From Actinernus sp. WN-2022 (taxonomy: Eukaryota > Cnidaria > Anthozoa > Actiniaria > Actinernidae): a DNA stretch of 64,000 nt. The stretch is taken from NCBI GenBank assembly GCA_030867875.1, contig JAOWCC010000424.1, positions 186,001 to 250,000 of the forward strand. Direction: 5' to 3'. This document shows positions 54,895-64,000 of this stretch, piece by piece. Made by a program: the position numbers and the translations under genes. Numbering within the stretch: the first letter of the stretch is position 1; each line of letters opens with the position of its first letter. Below the pieces are notes generated by a model, which did no database searches, had not been told where the DNA came from, and saw only the letters and a list, made by a program, of their open reading frames with translations.

Positions 54895-57622
54895 TAAAAA
54901 AATAGCAAGTCCTATCGAGATCACCACAAACCTTGAATTTTGTGAGTATACTTCCTTCAAAAAAGAATGGCCTTACTGTTGGTATGTTTCTAGAAGAATT
55001 CACCGGATTTCTAGAACAACTTGCAACTTCTGCTACGCCGCTTCTTATAGTAGGTGACTTTAACTTTCACGTCGATATTTTAGATGATCCTGCAGCAATA
55101 CGGTTTAGAGCAGTACTTGATGCCTTCAACCTAAAACAACACATTGATGAACCCACCCATAGAAATGGCCACACCCTTGACCTGGTAATCACTAGGCCTG
55201 ATGAGAACCTTGTTACGAAGTTTGTTGTCACCGACCCAGTTATATCCGACCACTTTGCTGTCCATTTTTCTTTATGTCTCAGAAAACCGTGCTTTGAGCG
55301 AAAGAAAATTAGTTACCGGAAGTTACGATCTCTGGATAAGGCACAGCTTCGTGAAGACATACTTGAATCTCCTCTGAATATTCATAATGATTTTATGTCA
55401 ATAAATGACTTGGTCGACCAGTATAACGATATATTATCTTCGTTGTTGGAGCGGCATGCACCTCTAAAGAAACGGGTTGTTACTCTGCGTCCAGCCGCAC
55501 CCTGGTACACTGACGAAATAAAAGATGAGAAGGTCATAAGAAGGAAGCTTGAACGGCGTTGGCGTGCGTCACGACTCACAATTGATAGAGACGTGTATGT
55601 TGACCAATGTAATAAAGTGAACATCTTGATATTTACATCTAAGATGCAGTTCTATTCTACAGTAATCATGGACAACAAGTCTGATCAAAAGACTATTTTC
55701 AGCACATTTGATAAACTATTGAATAGGAAGTCGGTCGCTAAGTTTCCATCAAGTGATGATCCCTGTGATCTCGCCAATAAATTTGCCGAGTTCTTCAGTG
55801 ATAAAATAATGAAAATAAGAGAGAGTTTTAGCTGTGATGATGAGCAGGCCCTTGATATATCCTCATGTGCTTCCGAGCTACACACGTTCCTGCCTACTAC
55901 CCATGAAGAACTATTGGAACTTATTGGTGTCTCTGCTCGTAAGTCATGCACATTGGATCCATTACCTGGAACTATATTAGTTGATTGTCTTGATGTCCTT
56001 CTTCCCATTATAACTAGGGTAGTTAATCTATCATTGTCTAGTAGTGTCGTGCCAGCAAAGATGAAGGAAGCGGTATTAACACCCCGACTAAAGAAACCAT
56101 CGTTGGATCACGAACTCTTTCCCAGCTTTAGGCCAATCTCCAACCTTTCATTTATATCAAAGTCTACTGAAAAGGTTGTTGCGTCACGTCTTACCACCCA
56201 TGTGAAAGATGAAAACTTGGACGAACTTTTCCAGTCCGCATATAAGCGCGGTCATAGTACTGAGACGGCATTGGTGAGAGTACAAGATGACATACTTCGA
56301 GCAATTGATAATCAAGGCTGCGTTATACTCCTCTTGTTAGATCTGTCGGCCGCCTTCGATACTGTAAATCATAAGATATTACTTTCTAGACTTTATAATC
56401 GTTTCGGCATCAAAGGGCAAGCGCTTGCGTGGCTCACTTCATATCTCAACGGACGGAGTCAGAGTGTCTTGATTCAAGACAAAACATCGACAAGTCATGA
56501 CCTACTCTGCGGTGTACCACAAGGTTCGGTACTTGGCCCGATATTATACTTGATGTACACTTCGCCGCTAGGAGATATCATGCGTAGAAACAACATGTCG
56601 TTTCATTGCTACGCCGACGATACGCAGATTTATGTAACATTTCAGCCGTCAGTTAATGGACAGTTAGATTGTTCAAAGGCAAAGATTGAGGCATGTTTAC
56701 GCGATGTAAACAACTGGATGTCAACTAACAAATTAAAACTAAATAATGATAAGACTGAACTTCTAGTTCTGAGGGCTTGTCATCGGCCGCAGCCTCCCCT
56801 CGATAGCATCCAGGTTGGTGCCGAGATCATCTATCCATCCAAATCAGCAAGGAACATTGGGGTCGTTTTCGATCACACTATGATGATGGACAAGCAAGTG
56901 TCTGCGATTTGCAAATCTGCGTTTTACCATATAAGAAACATTGCTCGCGTTAGGAAATTTTTATCTTTAGATGTTTGCAAAATACTAGTTCATGCATTTA
57001 TCACCGCCAAATTAGATTATTGTAACTCGTTATTATATGGTATCCCTAAATATTTACATCAGAGGCTCCAGTATGTCCAAAATTCGGCAGCACGCCTTCT
57101 TACTTGTTCGCGTAAATCCTGCCATATTACAAATATTTTACAAGACCTACATTGGCTACCAATAGAACAAAGGATTAATTTTAAGATATTACTACTGACA
57201 TTTAAGGCTATGAACAATATTGCACCATTATATATTAGTGAACTTTTAGAACCATATGCACCATCTCGATCATTACGCTCATCTTCTCAGAACTTACTCA
57301 AAGTTCCAACATACAATCTAAAAACGTATGGTGCAAGATCCTTTTCATTCTCAGCGGCCACTTTATGGAATAGTCTTCCAATTGATGTAAAGAACGTTCA
57401 ATCTGTAAATATTTTTAAGACTAAGGTTAAGACTATTCTTTTTAAAAAAGCTTTTAACATCTTATATTTAAAATAGTTAAATCCGTAAGTATGTTTAATT
57501 AATTTGTATATTTTGCCCTATTTAATTTATTTATTTTAATAATTTTAGTAGTGATGTAAAGCGCCATTGGTCATTTAGTGGAAATGGCGCTATATAAATT
57601 GTTATATTATTATTATTATATC
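54895..57622 (+). mobile_element. L2/CR1-type LINE, 5'-truncated, long open ORF2
   Basis: An 847-codon frame is open from 54933 to TAG-free end TAG at 57476. The C-terminal half of the APE endonuclease is present (LLIVGDFNFHVDI, DLVITRP, ISDHFAVHF). RT follows: LFPSFRPISNLSFISKSTEK near 56125, LLLDLSAAFDTVNHKILLSR near 56333, CGVPQGSVLGPILYLMYTSP near 56508 and FHCYADDTQIYV near 56600 with the catalytic Asp pair. The C-terminal region ends FKTKVKTILFKKAFN. The 3' end 'aaatggcgctatataaattg' plus (TTA)n is typical of L2-like elements. The endonuclease N-terminus continues in another frame just upstream (near 54910) and is cut off, so the copy is probably immobile although most of ORF2 is open: a relatively young insertion. 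Confidence 0.93.
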
Positions 57623-57895
57623 ATATGGCTCTTCATCAAGCCGCCCTTGTATAGTGGATCTCGGACATAAGTAACTTCATTAATAAACTCGTGCTCACCT
57701 TCCAGTATTTTAATATAATATATAAATGTAAACTAAATAGGAAGTAAATATATAAGATCTAAGCTAGATGCGCTTCGGCAGCTCCTTGGTCAGAAGTACG
57801 TACTTTGACAAATAAACGGTTCTGCTTGGACTAGAACTGAAGTCAAAAACTTTGGCAGTTCAAAATCATCCGAATCAAAAAGTCAGTTCTTGGTC
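57623..57895. other. No gene recognised
   Basis: AT-rich spacer between the LINE tail and the right arm of the inverted repeat. Confidence 0.3.
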
Positions 57896-58100
57896 CGCCA
57901 TATTGGATTATGACACAGGCAGACCAAGTAAACAAGGAATGTAAAATATAGACTGAAAACGAGGCTACTCCGACCGCGCTCGTACCAGGAATATCAAGTG
58001 GATTAAATGAATTTCCGGTTTAAATCAAATCATAAATAGGGAGTTCAAACTAGTAAATTACAGCACATTTTAAAAGGCTAAAGAAAGATCAAATCAAAGT

Positions 58101-58576
58101 AAGAAATCGTAGCTTGATTAAATTTAAATAAATAATACAAGTTTAAATTGAAGCAAATTTCTCACACAAGATTAAATTTAAATATATATTTTGAAAGATT
58201 AAATAATGCTACAATCGGCTTGCCATACAGGTGTCAATCAAAAGGGATTAGTCTGGCATGGAAGTGACATTCATACTTGGGGCGCGCCGAGGTTCTCCCG
58301 CTCCCGTCATCGTACTCCCTCTACGCGGTGCTATTTTGTAATCACTCGTACGATATCAATAGTTTTATTAATTTATTTAATCCTTTTTCGCTGCCATAAT
58401 TACAACATAAAAAAATTACAAAACATGGAAATTCATTATAAATTATTAATTTACACTAAATAAACAAAATATGCAGTGGGGCTAGCCTCTCATCCCCCTC
58501 CCCCTGCCACGCAGGCTACAGTGGGGCAGGACTACAGGGAGCACATGAACCATACTTAGATTGAAATGAAGTGTAA
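58101..58576. other. AT-rich spacer with a truncated TAGC-type end
   Basis: 'gctagcctctcatccccctc' to 'cctgccacgcaggctacag' (58478-58522) looks like a collapsed member of the TAGCCTGC family without a full arm. No gene recognised; the 85-codon ORF at 58206 has no features. Confidence 0.35.
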
Positions 58577-58585
58577 CATGGCGTG

Positions 58586-59518
58586 TAGCCTGCGTTGCGG
58601 CTCTGGAGTACAGGAGCGCAGCTAGCGGAAATTAGGGGGATTGGGGCGAGAATAAAAAGAGAGGCGGGGAGGGGGTGGGGAGGAGAGGAAGAGAGAGCCT
58701 GCCGGCATTCCATGGTTATTTTGGTATCCACCCACTAATTAAAATGCATAAAATTAGTAAGTCATTCGATCGATTCATCCAATCATCATGCGACGGAAGT
58801 GAAAACCTTGTTTAATATCTGTCAAACTCACGCGTGGAATCTCAACAAGAGCGTAAAATTCAAAACAAAAAAATATACGAACTTGGAAAATGTCAGGTGA
58901 AACTCCGAATAAACATATGAAGACAGGGCCTAAACCCAAACCTGTAAATGTCAACGACTTTTGCAGGATGTGTAATGTATGTTTTATGGTAGCGTTTGGG
59001 AATAAAAATATTTCCACGGCGAGAATCTGTTCAAGCCTTCAGAAAGAAAAGAGAGCCAAGGCTTAATTAATTCTAGCTGGTGCCTGCAAAAGTATTGGTC
59101 TTCATATTCCGAAATCTGCTGCTCTATCAGAACGAGTCTGTCGTTCCTGTGGAAGGAAGATTCGAAATGCAGTAGAGAACTACACCTTTATTCGAGAAAG
59201 TTTGCAGGATAAAGATAACTAAGATAAATAGAACTTGTTGCCGCTCAATATAAAGTTGAGATTACAGCTTGAACATCTCTTTCTCTTATCGCATGCAAAT
59301 GCACGAATACAATTTAATGATTTCTGTCAATCACGCATTTTAGCCAATGGCAATACGCGGCCTTCTGAGGCCGAGAGTTATCAAAATAACCATGGATTGC
59401 GGCAGGCTCTCTCTTCCTCTCCTTCCCACTAACTCCCCCCTCTCTTTTTTTCTCTCGCCCCAATCCCCCTAATCTCCGCTCGCAGCGCTCCGATACTCCA
59501 GAGCCGCAACGCAGGCTA
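58586..59518. mobile_element. TAGCCTGC-type element, 933 bp, 9-bp target duplication
   Basis: Ends TAGCCTGCGTTGCGGCTCTG and CAGAGCCGCAACGCAGGCTA, with arms of about 140 bp (to 'ccatggttattttggta' and its complement). CATGGCGTG occurs at 58577-58585 and 59519-59527. The first eight bases equal those of the elements at 14319 and 51264, but the arms then diverge. The interior has no recognisable coding region. Confidence 0.94.
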
Positions 59519-59527
59519 CATGGCGTG

Positions 59528-60333
59528 GTTCACAAATCGCTTGGTGTATTTTGAGCAAACAAACCTGGTAGTTTGGAAATATTAAACAAGGTACTGTAAC
59601 GATTGAGTGCTGATTTTGTGTTTGCTTGTGATTTCAAGTGCGAATGGGAAGGATTTATTGAACTTCTCAAAATTCGCGAAATCGAAGAAACGATCTCCAA
59701 AACAAATGAGTTTTTCTCCAAAGTGGGAGACTCAAGCGATTCCTGTTTTTGCTCTGGCTTTGAAGTAGTTCATCCCTTGAGATAATATCACAACATCGTA
59801 TTTCCAGCATCTCTAGATTTGATGCAATAATTTTTCCAGGTACATGCTTCACATCGTTCCAACTGGAACGATATTTGTGACGGCCGGCACCAAAGGGTTA
59901 AAGTATATTGCACTCCAGCTAGTGCTATAAGTAAAGAATGAATGACGGTGTTTTATCGGATTTACAAACTCGAGCCGGATGCGAATTCTGTATATGACTG
60001 TTATTTTGGCGATACGACCTATTTCGTTCGAGAAAATCGAAGTAAAAGTTTATGTAAATCAGGAATAATCTATATCAGATTTACAGATCACTTATTTCAT
60101 TTCCTTTGTTTTTCCTTTATGAAAGATAATTGAGTTTGATAACCACCAAAGCGACATTAATGCGCACCTATTTATATAAATAGAAATGGGAGTCTCTAGC
60201 TACTGCAAAAAAAACCTTTCCATTCCTTTCAAGCCCTCTTATTTGTCAACTCTTGAAAATGGTCAACTGACGCTCGGTAATGTACAGGACCAGAAACATA
60301 TGAGGGAAATGAAACGTAACAGCGGCCCCATGG
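59528..60333. other. No gene recognised
   Basis: Short ORFs only (about 60 codons) without motifs. Downstream (3') exons of the SPRY gene could lie here on the minus strand, but I could not identify one. Confidence 0.3.
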
Positions 60334-60470
60334 TCTAGATTATTCAGCGAATAAAAAGTACCATATTTGGAAAATACAGTGTAGTCTAGCGTGACACTCT
60401 AGTCTAGACACAGAAGCTGACTGCCATTTTATTCCATATATGGTCATTTTTATTTGCTGAATAATCCAGA
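60334..60470. mobile_element. Foldback MITE, 137 bp
   Basis: 'tctagattattcagcgaata' and 'tatttgctgaataatccaga' are inverted, and the arms run on through 'aaaaagtaccatat' / 'atatggtcattttt'. Inner 'tagtctag' pairs. Confidence 0.75.
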
Positions 60471-60550
60471 AGATGGCACTAAAGCAAAGTATGGCCGTTG
60501 CACGTTTCTGATAGGACATTTTACTGGTCATAACTACTCACAAAAGATAC

Positions 60551-62453
60551 CTCCTCGCTAAGACCATGTGCATGCAACACATTCGCCCCTGCATAGAAAA
60601 CCTGTTTAAAATTCGCGTCTTCGAACAAGAAAGGCCGCTGACCATAATTGCAGCGGATTCGTGAACAGGAGACATATGGCAGTAGGTTCTGTATGTTAAG
60701 CGGCTCAGAAGAGGGAAATGTATAATAATGCCCTGTCCCTACCCCGTCTAAGGTGAAAATGACGACACCCGCTGGCCACAGAATACCACAGCCAACAGTA
60801 TCTGGAATTTTGTAGCATTCTTGGTTAGAAGGGCAGTGGACCGATGTTTTTGGGAGATACAGCACCCCATCGTGTAGGTCGCAGTACAGCTTCTTCTCAG
60901 TTTGATAGTTAAAGAATCCGATTTGCTTTACTTTGGATCGCGAACACTTCAGTTCTGCCTCAAAGTACAAGCAGGGGAAAGACGGAGTCCCTGTGGCAAA
61001 ATAATAAAGATTCTTAAGACTGTCTACATGGTACACTACGTGATACACCACATGGTAAACTACGTGTGGTGGTACGCTACGTGTGGTGGTACGCTACGTG
61101 TGGTGGTACGCTACGTGTGGTGGTACGCTACGTGTGGTGGTACGCTACGTGTGGTGGTACGCTACGTGTGGTGGTACGCTACGTGTGGTGGTACGCTACG
61201 TGTGGTGGTACGCTACGTGTGGTGGTACGCTACGTGTGGTGGCACGCTGCATGTGGTGGCACGCTGCATGTGGTGGCACGCTACGTGTGGTAGTTCGCTA
61301 CGTATAGTGGTACGCTACGTGTGGTGGTACGCTGCATGTGGTGGTACACTACATGGTTCGTACAGCTTCAGCTAAACACAATTCAAGCACTTTTCAATGA
61401 CAGATTTTAATATTCATGTAAAAATACTTGGCATAGTTTGATTAAATGTTTTAAGGTGTCCTGTATGTTATCTAGCTTTACAAATATATCGGTTCACCAC
61501 TGCTTCAGGGCTTGGTGGGTTTAGCCTGCACTACTTTCTGGGACGAATGCGAGGCCACAAGCCCTTACAATGTGGAAAAGCTGTGTTTGGCAATGTCTGT
61601 GAAACCATAAAATGTGTTTATTACGAAATGCAAGGACGTTTCAAGACCCTTTCCAACACTCGAGGACTATTCAAGATGAACAGTAAAAATTCAAGGACTT
61701 TTGAAGAATGTACGAACCATGCAAGCAAACTCTTGGGATGGCACAATGATAATAATGCTAAGTCGGAGCAGAAGAAGAAGCAGGGGAAGAAAAAGGAGAA
61801 GAACGAGAATGACAAGGAGAATGAGGAAGAGGAGCAGCATAGGGAGGAGAATTTGGTGGAGAATGAAAAGGAGAATTAGGAGGATAGGAGAGAGAGGAGG
61901 AGGAGGAGAGGAAGGAAGAAGAGGAAGAGGAGAAGAGGAAGGAGGAAGAGGAGAAGAGGAAGGAGGAAGAGAGGAGAGGAAGGAGGAAGAGAGGAGAGGG
62001 AGATGGAAGTGGAGGGAGGAGAGGGAGGAGGAGGAGGAGGAGGAGGAGAGGGAGGAGGAGGAGAATGAGGAGAGGGAAGAGGAGGGGAATGAGGAGAGGG
62101 AGGAGAGGGAGGTGGAGGAGAGGGACTAGGAGGAGAATGAGTTAGAGGAAGTGTAAGACAGAAAAATGATGATGGCAGTGGTGGTGGTGGTGACGACGAA
62201 CATTGCTATTATCCCCTCTCCATCAGCTAAAAAGAAAACTATAATAAACCTGACCTGAATCACCACAGAGGGATTCACCAGGTGAGAAGGGGACCCATGG
62301 CACGGGTGTTGAGAAAACAGCCTGACACTTAGGTCTAAATTCAGATTGTGCATCTGGATCAAGAAGGCCATCGGCGTCACCTCTCGATAGAGTGGTCCTT
62401 TCATTCAATGGTGCATCCCCAATATCCACGATAACGTCCTCAATTGCGTGAAC
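60551..62453 (-). CDS. SPRY-domain protein, two internal exons, partial gene
   Basis: Exon A is 62453-62255: acceptor CCCTGTAAG, VHAIEDVIVDIGDAPLNERT onward, donor TCAG|GTCAGG leaving phase 1. Exon B is 60990-60551: acceptor TTGCCACAG, phase matching exon A, so the join is DSG|TPSFP. Exon B carries the SPRY fold: CLYFEAELKC, KQIGFFNYQ, DTVGCGILWPAGVVIFTLDG (the D-x-IGCGI...FTxNG core), LLPYVSC and RCNYGQRPFLF. Its donor is GAGGAG|GTATCT (or GTGAGT 9 bp later). SPRY domains are protein-interaction modules; which SPRY family this is I cannot say. 5' exons are not visible above 62453 and the 3' exon was not found. The 1.26-kb intron carries two minisatellites. Confidence 0.75.
61056..61350. repeat. 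17-bp minisatellite TACGCTACGTGTGGTGG, about 16 copies
   Basis: Nearly identical units to about 61240, then degenerate 'cacgctgcatgtggtgg' variants. Every unit holds ACGTG. Located in the SPRY-gene intron. The 17-bp period gives overlapping ORFs (RYVWWYATCGG) in all frames: artefacts. Confidence 0.95.
61762..62155. repeat. Purine-only (GA)-rich tract, about 390 bp
   Basis: Almost pure G/A on + ('ggaggaagaggagaagagga' and variants), with very few pyrimidines after 61870. On the SPRY-gene sense strand this is a long pyrimidine tract. Glu/Arg-rich ORFs here are artefacts. Confidence 0.93.
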
Positions 62454-63243
62454 CTTACAGGGGCATAAGGGGACATGAGAAATTAAGAGATAAATTTGAC
62501 AATGGCAGCAACAAAAATGCAATTTTACATCATTGATTTTATCCTGTATCAACAAAACCATTTGGTGGATCATTTATTACATGGGACATGGAACTGGTCA
62601 TTTCATATTTGGAGCCAGACAGAACCGCTCGAGACGAGCCACAGTATTGGCTTACCCAACAATACAAAACACCCTAAACCTTTAGAACGAGTAGTACAAA
62701 AACAATATAACTACAGAATAATGGGTCCAATCTCGAGCGGTACTCTATTACTCCATATTTGTTGTCACCTAAGGGGCTTATTTAGACCCCTTCCTTCGGT
62801 CTAACTTCTAAAGGTTTACCCATATCAAGTCATATCTTCTTCGTTACTTGTTACGACCTAAAAAAACTTCCTCCGCCCTAAAGAAATGCCCACTTTCGAT
62901 ATATACTTCATTTGGCACATTATGAGGGTAAGAGAGAAATTACAGAGCGACTACTGAAACCGGGACCACTTAGACAAATAACTAAACACATTGCAAAACG
63001 AAAATAAAGCATTTCATAGTATACATCCTAGCATATCCATGCGACTGTCATCATTTGAAAGACTGACTTCAGAACTGGTCGCCCAAATTCGCCTTTTACC
63101 AGATCGAAGCTCCAGCAAGTCGAAATGCTATTTTCTTGTGGTAGACACTGATTGGCTCAAGTAACCGTAAGTTGGAATGTTCTGCACTGTGACTGGTTCT
63201 CCTTGTCCAAGTGACCCCAGTTTCAGTAGTTGCACTGTAAATG
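62454..63243. other. No gene recognised
   Basis: 'ccgctcgaga' (62626) and 'tctcgagcgg' (62732) face each other about 100 bp apart, a weak foldback. Nothing else is identifiable; upstream SPRY exons were not found. Confidence 0.3.
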
Positions 63244-63397
63244 CAGGGCTCGAAATAGTGACCTGCCAATGGCCCAAAAGCAGGACAATTTTTAGGAATG
63301 GCAGGTGAAAATATGTTTGGAAATGATGTAAAACACTCAATGCCTGCCAAAAAAAAAAGAAATGTCAGGTCATATTTTAATTCTATGTTGAGCCCTG
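63244..63397. mobile_element. Short CAGGGCTC-ended repeat, 154 bp
   Basis: CAGGGCTC and GAGCCCTG at the ends; AAATG on both outer sides (possible 5-bp duplication). The interior has 'gacctgccaatggc' and 'gtcaggtcat'. Confidence 0.5.
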
Positions 63398-63439
63398 AAA
63401 TGTCTTCTTTTCTCGGAGCCCTCAATTAAAAGACCATTA

Positions 63440-63842
63440 GTGACAACATGGTGGGCTCAAGTACAATATTTTGAAATTCAAACTCACAGCGTGTCTCTTC
63501 GGTCTAGGTCTGCTAATTTGTTAAGAGTCCCAAGCATAATCTGGTATCATATGGAGGGAGAGCGTTTTCTGTTGAAGCGCCCACACTGGAATCGCCTTCC
63601 AATCGCTTTGAGGAATTGTGATAATCTTTTAACATTTAAATCTAAGTTAAAACGTATTTGTTTAATTTAGCGTATTATTAGTTAATGTATATGACGTATT
63701 TAGCATATCAGCTTTTAGGAGAGTTGTATCTTTATTTTTCTATAGAATGATATATTTCGTAGTTTGTAAATAGCTATATATTGTAAAGCGCTTACATCTG
63801 ACTGTACTCTATAAGCTTATTAAATTATTTATTATTATTATA
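63440..63842 (+). pseudogene. LINE 3' end, CR1/L2-type
   Basis: An open frame of 76 codons reads LRSRSANLLRVPS and HWNRLPIALRNCDNLLTFKS then KLKRICLI, the usual C-terminal segment of L2/CR1 ORF2. The 3' UTR 'gtaaagcgcttacatctgac' and an ATTATT tail (63825-63842) follow. Strongly 5'-truncated. Confidence 0.8.
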
Positions 63843-63844
63843 AA

Positions 63845-63962
63845 AGGTCATCTAGCAGCATGTTTTTGAATAATAAATGATTCCTGGGTTGACGCCACAT
63901 TCATAGCAGTTTGGAAATATAAACCTCTATAACTCACAGATGATGGCAGGCACTTTAAGTGC
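63845..63962. mobile_element. Right end of a TTAA/AGTGC-type foldback
   Basis: 'ttggaaatataaacctctat' and the end 'ggcactttaagt' resemble the right arm of the 15683-16137 element. A left end is not seen, possibly replaced by the LINE tail. Confidence 0.45.
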
Positions 63963-64000
63963 CCGAATACGCATCGTGAAACTTAACTTTCTCATTGCCA

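Larger units (their letters stand above)
53676..58100. repeat. Large inverted-repeat pair, 4.4 kb, enclosing a LINE
   Basis: Arms 53676-53895 and 57896-58100 are inverted copies, starting ACTTTGATTTGATCTTTCTT and sharing 'tcggagtagcctcgt' and 'gaactccctatttatgattt'. The flanks (gaactgttat and aagaaatcgt) show no target duplication. Either a long-TIR element whose ends have eroded or two independent inverted insertions. Confidence 0.8.

Noticed and set aside
61056..62129. Overlapping Trp/Val-rich and Glu/Arg-rich ORFs
   Set aside because: 17-bp minisatellite and purine tract within an intron; several frames are open at once.

Overview
This is a eukaryotic, metazoan window: GT-AG introns, non-LTR retrotransposons of several clades, tRNA-derived SINE units, dense foldback MITEs, minisatellites and G/C homopolymers. 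The repeat families and protein families I recognise from memory point to a cnidarian, most likely a stony coral or other anthozoan. No species can be assigned from sequence alone, and nothing looks bacterial.

Layout. 1-2034 (+): 3' part of a nuclease-like gene with a C-terminal CXC cysteine cluster, one visible intron and a frameshift. 3494-9381 (-): a complete three-exon TCEANC2 gene (TFIIS N-domain protein) whose 5.1-kb second intron is filled with repeats. 9.7-14.3 kb: partial MITEs, a CTATACA minisatellite and an E-box/donor cluster. 14682-15133 (-): a two-exon gene for a small secreted six-cysteine, defensin-like peptide, flanked by MITEs. 17.5-21.0 kb: a decayed L1/Tx1-type LINE. 23.4-33.4 kb: about 5.8 tandem copies of a ~1.7-kb unit, each with a SINE, CCAAT motifs, an E-box and (five copies) a heat-shock-element motif. 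34.7-35.7 kb: an integrase-like pseudogene split by a MITE. 36.4-43.1 kb: an AT-rich, compact, DNA-virus-like or Polinton-like remnant with coiled-coil genes and an HNH endonuclease gene on + and three structural-type genes on -, the two sets converging with overlapping stop codons. 43.3-49.6 kb: a LINE split in frame by a 3.55-kb transposon with a 9-bp target duplication. 49.9-50.8 kb: a ~120-bp minisatellite. 51.3-53.4 kb: a long-TIR Mutator-like element 13 bp upstream of a possible start codon. 53.7-58.1 kb: a 4.4-kb inverted-repeat pair around a nearly open L2/CR1-type LINE. 58.6-59.5 kb: another element of the TAGC family. 60.5-62.5 kb (-): two exons of a SPRY-domain gene with minisatellites in the intron. 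The last 0.5 kb holds LINE and MITE ends.

How it fits together. Host coding content is small: TCEANC2, the secreted peptide, the SPRY exons and perhaps the nuclease/CXC gene. The rest records layered transposition. Four insertions of one TAGC...GCTA terminal family, and a fifth element with different ends, all have perfect 9-bp target duplications. In three places the interrupted reading frame closes exactly across an insertion, which fixes the order of events.
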